DNA from: SABI01 sp028532915
Lineage (GTDB): Bacteria > Spirochaetota > Spirochaetia > Sphaerochaetales > Sphaerochaetaceae
Direction of reading: 5' to 3'
DNA: 64,000 nt
NCBI GenBank assembly: GCA_963677225.1
Contig: OY781923.1
Location: forward strand, 1,178,001-1,242,000
Shown: piece by piece, positions 8,355 through 15,482 of the stretch
Layout of the letters: each line of letters opens with the position of its first letter
How positions within the stretch are numbered: position 1 is the first letter of the stretch
Position numbers and translations under genes: made by a program
The notes under the pieces: generated by a model
What the model was told of the DNA's origin: nothing
Seen by the model: the letters and a program-made list of their open reading frames with translations, nothing else
The model's database searches: none

Positions 8355-8876
8355 ATGATTATTACTCAAAAAGAACTGCTCCGTGCTTCGTTGAGCGAGC
8401 GATCAGCTAACGATTATCTGTTAAAACGCCCGTCAGGCATACCGGTTATCCATATCCTGCATTCTTTTGAAGATTTTCGTCTGGTCGAAGGGATGATCAA
8501 CCATCTGAAGAGCGCGAACATTGATGCATACTTCCAATGGGAGTCGGGCTATGATCTCTCACTTCTTCAGTCTAATGTGGCGGTCAATGAAAAAGCTCAG
8601 ATAGTCGGAGCTCAGGCAGTGATCCTGCTTGCCACCTTCAAATCCCTGCAGGATGAGAAGGTCAGAGACAATCTCTCCTTCGCCCGTTCGGCTCAAAAAA
8701 GGGTCTATGTGTTTCCGACTGTAAATGACGACGAAATCTACGGAGAATCTCTCTATCCCGAGTTTCCTGTGCTGTACATGGAGGAACGCACTATGGGAGG
8801 AGCGCTGAATCTCAAAGTCAAGAAACCTGATCAGAAGAACTTTCTTCGCCTGATCACATCCGCCAGAATGCTTTAG
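8355..8876 (+). CDS. Small protein with TIR-like fold (putative)
   Basis: 173 residues. From residue 30 the order of elements resembles a TIR domain: a beta strand then SFED (IPVIHILHSFEDF), a helix, a second strand with IDAYFQWES, later AVILLATFKSL, then a helix VRDNLSFARSAQ and strand RVYVFPTV. In NAD-cleaving TIR domains the catalytic Glu sits in the helix after the 'S.w...E' motif. Here that place reads Asp-Asn, so NADase activity is doubtful. AGAAAGGAAG precedes the ATG. It lies 27 bases after the rubrerythrin-like gene and 15 before the acetyltransferase. The assignment is by pattern only; hypothetical protein is the safe fallback. Confidence 0.55.
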   Translation: MIITQKELLRASLSERSANDYLLKRPSGIPVIHILHSFEDFRLVEGMINHLKSANIDAYFQWESGYDLSLLQSNVAVNEKAQIVGAQAVILLATFKSLQDEKVRDNLSFARSAQKRVYVFPTVNDDEIYGESLYPEFPVLYMEERTMGGALNLKVKKPDQKNFLRLITSARML

Positions 8877-8891
8877 GAGGGATGTCCTTTT

Positions 8892-9464
8892 ATGCCTTTT
8901 TCATATATCGAAGATGATCTGACTTCAGAGAGATTATCTCTGAGAAGCCCTCTACGGGTGAAAAGTGCTGATCTTCTCGAATTTTTCGTGGAAAACAGAG
9001 AATTCCATGCTCCGTGGGAGCCCCTGAAGGATGAGACCTTCTACACGTTAGAATCGATGAAGTTGCTGCTGAAGTCGCAGTGGGAAGATCACCTCTCAAG
9101 AAGAGCAGCCAGTTTCTATCTCTCTGTCCGCTCTGATAAAAAGATCATAGGAACCGTTTCTCTATCGAATATGGTTTTCGGTCCGTTCTGCAGTACGTTC
9201 GTCGGCTACAGACTTGCCCGTGAGGCAACCGGGAACGGCTATATGAGAGAGGCTCTCTCCAAAGTGCTTGAAATCGGGATGAGTGTATACAACCTGCACA
9301 GGTTCGAGGCGAACATCATGGTGAACAATGAACGATCAAAAAAAGTGGTGCGGTCTTTAGGGTTCACCTATGAAGGAACCAGTCCGAATTATCTTTTCAT
9401 CAGAGGACGGTGGGAAGACCATGAGCATTACGTCTTTCTGAATGGAGCATGGAAAAGAGGGTAA
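8892..9464 (+). CDS. GNAT-family N-acetyltransferase (RimJ/RimL type)
   Basis: 190 residues. The N-terminal SERLSLRSPL and mid-protein KIIGTVSLSN are the usual openings of RimJ/RimL-like acetyltransferases. The acetyl-CoA loop is REATGNGYMREAL, and NLHRFEANIMVNNERSKKV then GFTYEGTSPNYLFIRG complete the fold. These enzymes acetylate ribosomal-protein N-termini or small amines with acetyl-CoA; which substrate applies is not visible. AGGAGG at 8876-8881 overlaps the stop of the preceding gene and serves the ATG at 8892. Confidence 0.88.
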   Translation: MPFSYIEDDLTSERLSLRSPLRVKSADLLEFFVENREFHAPWEPLKDETFYTLESMKLLLKSQWEDHLSRRAASFYLSVRSDKKIIGTVSLSNMVFGPFCSTFVGYRLAREATGNGYMREALSKVLEIGMSVYNLHRFEANIMVNNERSKKVVRSLGFTYEGTSPNYLFIRGRWEDHEHYVFLNGAWKRG

Positions 9465-9482
9465 ATCGGCTTTACTTGTCCG

Positions 9483-9511
9483 TTGAGCCGTCTTATACTT
9501 CTCACTATAAG
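9483..9511 (+). promoter_or_regulatory. Sigma70-type promoter for ribulokinase
   Basis: TTGAGC (9483-9488), 17-base spacer, TATAAG (9506-9511). It starts just after the acetyltransferase stop and 28 bases before the araB ATG. Confidence 0.6.
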
Positions 9512-9538
9512 ATAAAAGTACAAAGGAGTAACTTCTTC

Positions 9539-11203
9539 ATGAAAAACAATGAGCATTACGTTATAGGAGCAGATTTCGGTTCTGACTCGGTCAGAGTCGT
9601 GATCATCGATGCAGCAGACGGAACTGTCGTCTCTTCTGCCGTTTCCTATTACAGACGCTGGAAAGATGGTCTGTTCTGTGATCCGAAGAAGAATATGTTC
9701 AGACAGCATCCTCTCGACTATACAGAAAGTTTTACCGAGGCTGTCGTCACGGCGGGAAATGAACACGTAGATGTGATGAAAAAAGTCAGAGCTATCTGTA
9801 TCGATACAACAGGAAGCACCCCGGCTCTCTGTGACGGGGAGGGGACTCCTCTGGCGTTGAAAGAGGAATTCAAAGATGATCCTGATGCAATGTTTATTCT
9901 TTGGAAAGACCATACGGCCATATCGGAAGCCGATGATTTCAACCATCTGTCACACACCTGGGGAAAAGAGGACTACACTCAGTACCTGGGAGGAACCTAC
10001 AGCAGTGAGTGGTTCTGGGCCAAGCTGCTTCACGTGATCAGATCCAATGACCGGGTAGCCGAAGCCGGCCTCTGTGCTGTAGAGCATTGCGACTGGTTCC
10101 CAGCTCTGCTTTGCGGAACCACATCTCCAAAGGCGATCAAGAGGTCCAGATGTGCTGCAGGTCATAAGATCGCATGGCATGCATCATGGGGAGGCTATCC
10201 GAGTGAAGAATTTCTCGATCTTCTCGATGTACGCCTTTCTCGAATCAGAGAATCTCTGGGTACCGAGACCTATTCTTCGGATACAGCTGCCGGCAATCTT
10301 ACCTCAGAGTGGGCTCAAAAGCTTTCCCTTCCTGCAGGAATTCCCGTTACCGTGGGAGCCTACGATGCCCATATCGGTGCGGTAGGGGGATTCGTAGATG
10401 AGAAGGTGATGGTGAAGAGTATCGGAACAAGTACCTGCGACATCATCGTCGGACCATTGCCCGCGGAAGGCGGGGCGGAAGTGCTGGTTTCCGGTATCGC
10501 GGGACAGGTCGACGGGTCCGTGATTCCGGGATATATCGGTTATGAAGCAGGACAGAGTGCCTATGGAGATTTCTATGCCTGGTTCAGAGACCTTCTTATG
10601 TGGCCTTTGAAGAATATGGACCACGATATATCGGAAGAGACTGTTGAAAAGATAGAGAAGAAGGTTCTCTACGAGCTTGAAAAAAGAGCTGCTGACATTG
10701 AAGTAACGAAAGATTCCCCGCTTGCTCTTGACTGGATAAACGGAAGGCGGTCCCCGCACGCCGACCAGATGCTCAAAGGAGCTCTCACCTCTCTGACATT
10801 GGGCAGTGATGCTCCCGCTATCATGAGAAGTCTGCTTGAAAGTACCGCCTTCGGAGCACGGGCTATTCTGGAATGTTTCGAAGAAGGGGGAGTTCAGGTG
10901 GACAAGATCATTGCGATCGGAGGAGTCGCAAGAAAAAGCACTCTCGGTATGCAGATTCTGGCAGATGTGACCGGCAGAGAAATCTATGTGACCGACCATG
11001 ATCAGGCTCCGGCTATCGGAGCCGGAGTATTCGCTTCGGTTGCTGCCGGATTGTACGATGATGTGAAAAGTGCACAAAAGGCTCTATGTGCAGGAACCAA
11101 GCGGGTTCACAGACCCAATAAGGCTGTTGCTCCCGTGTATGATGAATTATATGCACGCTATAAGCGGATAGGAGCATTGGAAAGTTCCATCAGAAGAGGG
11201 TGA
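9539..11203 (+). CDS. araB: Ribulokinase (FGGY kinase)
   Basis: 554 residues. The FGGY-kinase phosphate loop GADFGSDSVRVV is at the N-terminus. AraB-typical elements follow: YYRRWKDG, the FRQHPLDY segment, DTTGSTPALCD, a MFILWKDHTA segment and SEWFWAKLLH. The C-terminal ATPase half carries IGTSTCDI, GYEAGQSAYGD and AIGGVARKS. It phosphorylates L-ribulose (and related ketopentoses) to ribulose 5-phosphate in arabinose breakdown. The start at 9539 is preceded by AAAGGAG; the longer frame begins within the upstream gene's tail. araA and araD are not adjacent, so either those functions are elsewhere or the kinase serves another ketopentose route. It has its own promoter and terminator. Confidence 0.93.
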   Translation: MKNNEHYVIGADFGSDSVRVVIIDAADGTVVSSAVSYYRRWKDGLFCDPKKNMFRQHPLDYTESFTEAVVTAGNEHVDVMKKVRAICIDTTGSTPALCDGEGTPLALKEEFKDDPDAMFILWKDHTAISEADDFNHLSHTWGKEDYTQYLGGTYSSEWFWAKLLHVIRSNDRVAEAGLCAVEHCDWFPALLCGTTSPKAIKRSRCAAGHKIAWHASWGGYPSEEFLDLLDVRLSRIRESLGTETYSSDTAAGNLTSEWAQKLSLPAGIPVTVGAYDAHIGAVGGFVDEKVMVKSIGTSTCDIIVGPLPAEGGAEVLVSGIAGQVDGSVIPGYIGYEAGQSAYGDFYAWFRDLLMWPLKNMDHDISEETVEKIEKKVLYELEKRAADIEVTKDSPLALDWINGRRSPHADQMLKGALTSLTLGSDAPAIMRSLLESTAFGARAILECFEEGGVQVDKIIAIGGVARKSTLGMQILADVTGREIYVTDHDQAPAIGAGVFASVAAGLYDDVKSAQKALCAGTKRVHRPNKAVAPVYDELYARYKRIGALESSIRRG

Positions 11204-11229
11204 TGAGACGATCTGACTCTCGATATTTC

Positions 11230-11259
11230 AGGCCTCTAAAGGTGGAGGCCTTGATTTTT
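11230..11259 (+). terminator. Rho-independent terminator after araB
   Basis: AGGCCTC (11230-11236) pairs with GAGGCCT (11245-11251), followed by a T-rich run. Confidence 0.75.
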
Positions 11260-11303
11260 CCTCCTTATTTGTAATACATATAGAAAATGAAAGATGATAA
11301 AAT

Positions 11304-11333
11304 TTGACTTTTGACAGATATTAAGAGTATGTT
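11304..11333 (+). promoter_or_regulatory. Possible promoter of the KDPG-aldolase-like gene
   Basis: TTGACT (11304-11309), 18-base spacer, TATGTT. A second TTGACA at 11311-11316 lacks a well-spaced -10, so the exact element is uncertain. Confidence 0.35.
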
Positions 11334-11366
11334 ATCTGCAAAAGCTTATGAAAGTGGGGGAAGAAG

Positions 11367-11981
11367 ATGGCAGATATAACAAGAATATTCAAAGAACATA
11401 AAATAATCGCCATGATCAAGGAAGTCGGACTCTCCAGCGCAGCGCAGTTGGGTAAAGCCCTGCTCAACGGCGGCGTCAGGGTAGTGAATATCTCCCAGTT
11501 CAGCAGGGAAGGAAGTGCGATCCTCAATCTTTTCACAAAGGATTTTCCTGAACTTATCTGCGGAGGGGGCAACGTTCAGAGTGTCGAAGCTGCTTCCGAT
11601 GCGATCAAGAACGGTGCAAAGTTCATCTTCTCTCCCCTGTTTGACCAGCAGATTGTCGACATGTGCAGGTCAGCGAACATCCCTGTCTTTCCTGTGATCA
11701 CCGATCCCTTTCTGGCAATCGAAAACGGGTTGAAAACCATTTCGCTCTATCCGGTGGAAAGACTCGGAGGGGCAAGATTCGCTCAGAGTCTGTTCGACCG
11801 GTTCGGCCTTACATCTATCGTAGCAGGCGGAATTTCAAAGGACACGATCTCTTCTTATCTGAAGACTCCTGCGATCATTGCAGCCACCGGTGCCTGGATG
11901 ATCGATCCTTCAAAGATCGATCAGTGCGATTTTGATGGAGTCGCAGACGACTGCAGAGCCCTTCTCGGTACTGTTCATTGA
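11367..11981 (+). CDS. KDPG/KHG-aldolase-fold protein without the catalytic residues
   Basis: 204 residues aligning end to end with E. coli Eda by eye: GGVRVVNIS against GGVRVLEVT, then GGGNVQS, AKFIFSP, GLKTISLYPVERLGG against GLKEFKFFPAEANGG, VAGGIS and ATGAWM. The family cleaves 2-keto-3-deoxy-6-phosphogluconate through a Schiff base on Lys133. Here that Lys is Ser, Glu45 is Asn, Arg49 is Phe and Thr73 is Asn, so the whole known active site is replaced. The fold and phosphate-loop glycines remain. A class I aldolase reaction is therefore unlikely. It may be a ligand-binding or re-purposed TIM barrel. It lies between araB (terminator in between) and the GH65 operon promoter, as a single-gene unit. 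Confidence 0.82.
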   Translation: MADITRIFKEHKIIAMIKEVGLSSAAQLGKALLNGGVRVVNISQFSREGSAILNLFTKDFPELICGGGNVQSVEAASDAIKNGAKFIFSPLFDQQIVDMCRSANIPVFPVITDPFLAIENGLKTISLYPVERLGGARFAQSLFDRFGLTSIVAGGISKDTISSYLKTPAIIAATGAWMIDPSKIDQCDFDGVADDCRALLGTVH

Positions 11982-12040
11982 CTAGACTGTACATATTCAA
12001 CACTCCTCTTTGAAAATCGTTCAGATACGATAATTTCTGT

Positions 12041-12046
12041 TTGACA
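12041..12046 (+). promoter_or_regulatory. -35 element of the GH65 sugar operon
   Basis: A perfect TTGACA is followed about 20 bases on by AT-rich sequence that could serve as a weak -10. The LacI-type operator lies just beyond. Confidence 0.45.
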
Positions 12047-12074
12047 AGTGACTCAAACTGTGGAAAACTAAATA

Positions 12075-12088
12075 TGGAAGCGTTTCCA
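12075..12088 (+). promoter_or_regulatory. LacI/GalR-type operator
   Basis: TGGAAGCGTTTCCA is a near-perfect palindrome with the central CG typical of LacI-family sites. It sits downstream of the -35 at 12041 and 64 bases before the binding-protein ATG, a repressing position. The LacI regulator at 18428-19402 is the obvious candidate protein (inference). Confidence 0.75.
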
Positions 12089-12151
12089 AAACGCATTACT
12101 GTATATGTGACTTAAGGTTATATCCTTAAGCATAAAAAGGAGAGTACAGGT

Positions 12152-13423
12152 ATGAAAAAGATCGTTTTATCGATTCTGATCATGACGTTTCTCGTTGTGG
12201 CCATTTTCGCCGGAGGTCAGCAGGAGCCTGCAGAAGATTCTGAAAAGGTGGTACGAGTCTTCGGAGCTTTTGTAGATGAAGAACAACGGAGATTCGAAGA
12301 GGCTATAAAACCGTTCGAAGAACGGACGGGTATCGAGGTGATTTATGAAGGTTCTTCAGATTTCGAAACACTCATCAGCGTGCGTGTCGAAGGAGGAAAT
12401 CCCCCCGATATAGCAGCTCTTCCGCAGCCCGGGCTGATGAAGAATTTTGCATCACAGGGCAGACTTGTTCCGATGTGGCCTTCACTGGAAGAAGCCATTG
12501 ACGAAAACTACGCTCCTGTGTGGAAGACCCTCGGTTCATACGACGGGACCCCTTACGGAGTATTCCATAGGGTCAATGCCAAGAGTTTTGTCTGGTATCC
12601 GAAGAAGGCATGGGAAGCTGAAGGTTATGAAGTGCCCACGACATGGGATGAACTGATGAGTCTGATGGATCGCATGGTTGCCGACGGATATACGCCATGG
12701 GCAGTCGGGATCGAATCGGGCGGTGCAACCGGTTGGCCCGGAACTGACTGGATCGAAGACATTATGCTCAGGACCGCAGGTCCAGAGATGTACGACAAAT
12801 GGGTTTCCAATGAGATACCGTTCAATGACCCGGTTGTGAAGAATGCTTTTTCAGTCCTCGGCGAGATCTGGATGAATCCGAAATACGTGTACGGAGGGAC
12901 CAATACGATACTTACTACAAGTTTCGGTGATGCACCTCTGCCGATGTTCTTTGATCCTCCCAAGGCGATGATGCACAGGCAGGGAAACTTTATCACAGGT
13001 TTCTTCCCCGAAGCTATTCAGGCAAATCTGGAAGAAGAGATCGGAGTATTCCCTCTTCCGTCAATCGATCCCGAATATGGAATCCCCGTACTCGGCGGCG
13101 GAGACCAGTTCGTAGTGTTCAACGATACTCCCGAAGTAAGGCAGTTCGTGGAATTTCTGGCAACCTGGGAATCGGGTGAATCATGGGCCCGTTCAGGCGG
13201 AGCATTGTTTCCGTATCTGAATCAGGATCTGAACGCCTATCCGAATGAGATCGAGCGGTCTCTGGCAGAGGCTCTTGTGAACGCGAAGGTCTTCAGGTTC
13301 GACGCATCGGATCTGATGCCTGCACAAGTCGGTGCAGGAACCTTCTGGACCGGAGTCGTCGACTGGCTGACAGGCAGGTCGATCGATGATGTCCTGGCAG
13401 ATATTCAAAGAAGCTGGCCCTGA
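12152..13423 (+). CDS. Sugar ABC transporter substrate-binding protein (family 1)
   Basis: 423 residues with an N-terminal secretion signal (KKIVLSILIMTFLVVAIFAGG). No cysteine follows the hydrophobic core, so it looks like a free periplasmic protein. The mature part shows the family 1 extracellular solute-binding pattern: KPFEERTGIEVIYEGSSDF, VRVEGGNPPDIAALPQPG, TPYGVFHRVNAKSFVWYPKK, VPTTWDELMSLMDRM and WPGTDWIED. The closest described relatives bind maltose, trehalose or other alpha-glucosides. The GH65 phosphorylase downstream fits such a ligand. It is the first gene of the LacI-controlled operon and is followed by an 11-bp hairpin before the permease genes. Confidence 0.92.
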   Translation: MKKIVLSILIMTFLVVAIFAGGQQEPAEDSEKVVRVFGAFVDEEQRRFEEAIKPFEERTGIEVIYEGSSDFETLISVRVEGGNPPDIAALPQPGLMKNFASQGRLVPMWPSLEEAIDENYAPVWKTLGSYDGTPYGVFHRVNAKSFVWYPKKAWEAEGYEVPTTWDELMSLMDRMVADGYTPWAVGIESGGATGWPGTDWIEDIMLRTAGPEMYDKWVSNEIPFNDPVVKNAFSVLGEIWMNPKYVYGGTNTILTTSFGDAPLPMFFDPPKAMMHRQGNFITGFFPEAIQANLEEEIGVFPLPSIDPEYGIPVLGGGDQFVVFNDTPEVRQFVEFLATWESGESWARSGGALFPYLNQDLNAYPNEIERSLAEALVNAKVFRFDASDLMPAQVGAGTFWTGVVDWLTGRSIDDVLADIQRSWP

Positions 13424-13436
13424 TACAAGTAAAGAG

Positions 13437-13464
13437 AGATATGCGGCCGCGGTGCCGCATATCT
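13437..13464 (+). other. Intercistronic stem-loop between binding protein and permease
   Basis: AGATATGCGGC (13437-13447) pairs perfectly with GCCGCATATCT (13454-13464). No T-run follows; the permease Shine-Dalgarno comes next. This is the place where other sugar operons carry an mRNA-stabilising hairpin that raises binding-protein levels (inference by analogy with malE-malF). Confidence 0.75.
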
Positions 13465-13483
13465 TTAAGGAGAATCTATTCAT

Positions 13484-14572
13484 ATGGAACAGAAATTATG
13501 GCAGCACGTGCTGGTCCCTGTCGGAAAAATACTGATTTCCATCCTCATTCCTCTGATAGCCTTTGTCTTGCTGTGGGCGGGTTTTATTTTTCTGCGGGAC
13601 AGTAATGCTCCGCAGACGGTCATCGCCGTTGTCGCCATCATCTGGGGTGTCGGAGGGGTGGCCCTTCTGTTTTACGTAGCCGATTACGTTGTAAACAAAT
13701 TACCCGTGGTACTTGCGAAAAAACTGCAACCATTCGTCTTTGTCGGTCCGGCTCTGGCAATTCTGGCATGGTATCTGTTCATTCCGACGGTCAGATCTCT
13801 CTATCTCAGTTTTTTCGGTCCGCGTTCCGAGAACTTTGTCGGATTGAAGAATTATATCTATGCCTTCACCGATCCTACGATGCTTCAGGCTTTCATCAAC
13901 AACCTCATGTGGATCATTTTCGGAACCGGAGGTGCTGTAGGCTTCGGGCTGCTCATCGCTCTTCTTGCTGACAGGTCGAAACTGGAAAAAGTTTTCAAGA
14001 GCATAATATTCATGCCGATGGCGATATCTTTTGTCGGAGCAGGTGTCATCTGGCGTTTCGTCTACGCCTATAAACCGCCCGGAGAAGATCAGGTGGGTAT
14101 TCTGAACGCCCTCGTTACACTGTTCGGAGGGAATCCTCAGGCATGGTTTACTCTCAGGCCCTGGAATAATATCTTTCTGATCGTGATCCTGATCTGGCTG
14201 CAGACGGGGTATGCGATGGTCATCATCTCGGCTGCACTGAAAGGGGTTCCTTCTTCAATCATAGAAGCGGGGCGGATCGACGGAGCCGGTGAGATACGGA
14301 TCATCAGATCGATCATCATTCCCTATATCACAAGCACTCTGGTCACTGTCTCGACGACGATCATCATCATTTCGCTGAAGATCTTCGATATCGTGTTCAC
14401 CATGACGAACGGGAATTACGGAACGGAGGTGATCGCATCAATGCAGTACAAACAGATGTTCAGATTCTACGATTACGGTAGAGGGTCTGCGATCGCTATC
14501 GTCCTTGTCATCGCTGTCATCCCCGTGATGTGGTACAACCTGAAACAGTTCGGAAAGAGGGAGGGGTTCTGA
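13484..14572 (+). CDS. Sugar ABC transporter permease, MalF type
   Basis: 362 residues, about eight hydrophobic segments. Two of these lie in an N-terminal extension (residues 15-75) before the core that begins FVFVGPALAILAWYLFIPT. The EAA loop that docks on the ATPase reads IIEAGRIDGAGEIRIIRSI. It is an inner-membrane channel subunit paired with the next gene, which starts one base after its stop. No ATPase gene is present in the operon, so a shared MsmK/UgpC-type ATPase elsewhere is expected (inference). Confidence 0.92.
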   Translation: MEQKLWQHVLVPVGKILISILIPLIAFVLLWAGFIFLRDSNAPQTVIAVVAIIWGVGGVALLFYVADYVVNKLPVVLAKKLQPFVFVGPALAILAWYLFIPTVRSLYLSFFGPRSENFVGLKNYIYAFTDPTMLQAFINNLMWIIFGTGGAVGFGLLIALLADRSKLEKVFKSIIFMPMAISFVGAGVIWRFVYAYKPPGEDQVGILNALVTLFGGNPQAWFTLRPWNNIFLIVILIWLQTGYAMVIISAALKGVPSSIIEAGRIDGAGEIRIIRSIIIPYITSTLVTVSTTIIIISLKIFDIVFTMTNGNYGTEVIASMQYKQMFRFYDYGRGSAIAIVLVIAVIPVMWYNLKQFGKREGF

Positions 14573-14573
14573 T

Positions 14574-15479
14574 ATGAAACGGATAGGAGAAAGAAGATCA
14601 TCAACGACGCTTGTCGTTACTTCGCTGCTCGCTGTGCTCGTTCTTATCTGGAGCGTTCCGATTATCGGACTGCTCATCTCTTCGATACGGCCGAAATCTG
14701 CAGTGCAGAGCACCGGCTGGTGGAAGGCTTTCGTGAACAGTTCCGACCTGACGCTGGATAATTACAGACAGGTCCTCGGTGGAAGCAGTTACACATTCGT
14801 CGATTCTGCAGGAAACATTGTCAGAGCCTCCGGAGACAATCTCTCTCAGGCATTCCTTAACAGCCTGACTGTAACGATTCCCTCGGTGATCATTCCTCTG
14901 CTGATCGCTTCGGCAGCAGCCTTCGGATTCGCATGGCTCGATTTTCCGGGAAGAAAGACTTTTTTCACGATAGTCGTAGCTCTGCTTGTGGTTCCTCTGC
15001 AGATAGCACTGATTCCGATCCTCAGAGACTACCAGACACTGCGTCTTACAGGTTCTTACCTCGGAATCTGGCTCGCGCATACCGGTTTCGGCCTACCTCT
15101 GGGAATCTATCTTCTTCACAACTACATAAGCACGATCCCGCGCGATATCTTCGAATCGGCATTTCTTGACGGGGCACGTCCCATGGTGGTGTTCTCACGA
15201 CTGGTTCTGCCGCTTGCTGTTCCGGCTATAGCTTCACTGGCGATATTTCAGTTCCTGTGGGTCTGGAACGATCTGCTTGTAGCACTTGTCTTTCTCGGAG
15301 GAACAGACAATGTTGCCGTACTCACACAGAAACTGGCCTCCATGGTCGGATCTAGAGGACAGGATTGGCATCTGCTCACCAGCGGGGCCTTCATCACCAT
15401 GATAATTCCGCTGATAGTGTTTTTCAGTCTCCAGCGTTATTTCGTTCAGGGCCTGATGGCAGGATCGGTAAAAGGATAA
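14574..15479 (+). CDS. Sugar ABC transporter permease, MalG type
   Basis: 301 residues, six membrane segments. The EAA loop reads FESAFLDGARPMVVFSRLVLP and the C-terminus has the family-typical FFSLQRYFVQGLMAGSVKG. It completes the importer with the MalF-type permease upstream. The stop lies 3 bases before the GH65-fusion ATG, so translation is tightly coupled. Confidence 0.92.
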   Translation: MKRIGERRSSTTLVVTSLLAVLVLIWSVPIIGLLISSIRPKSAVQSTGWWKAFVNSSDLTLDNYRQVLGGSSYTFVDSAGNIVRASGDNLSQAFLNSLTVTIPSVIIPLLIASAAAFGFAWLDFPGRKTFFTIVVALLVVPLQIALIPILRDYQTLRLTGSYLGIWLAHTGFGLPLGIYLLHNYISTIPRDIFESAFLDGARPMVVFSRLVLPLAVPAIASLAIFQFLWVWNDLLVALVFLGGTDNVAVLTQKLASMVGSRGQDWHLLTSGAFITMIIPLIVFFSLQRYFVQGLMAGSVKG

Positions 15480-15482
15480 CCG

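Noticed and set aside
10304..11077. 257-codon minus-strand frame
   Set aside because: Antisense shadow of the ribulokinase gene, low-complexity Ser/His/Cys-rich translation.
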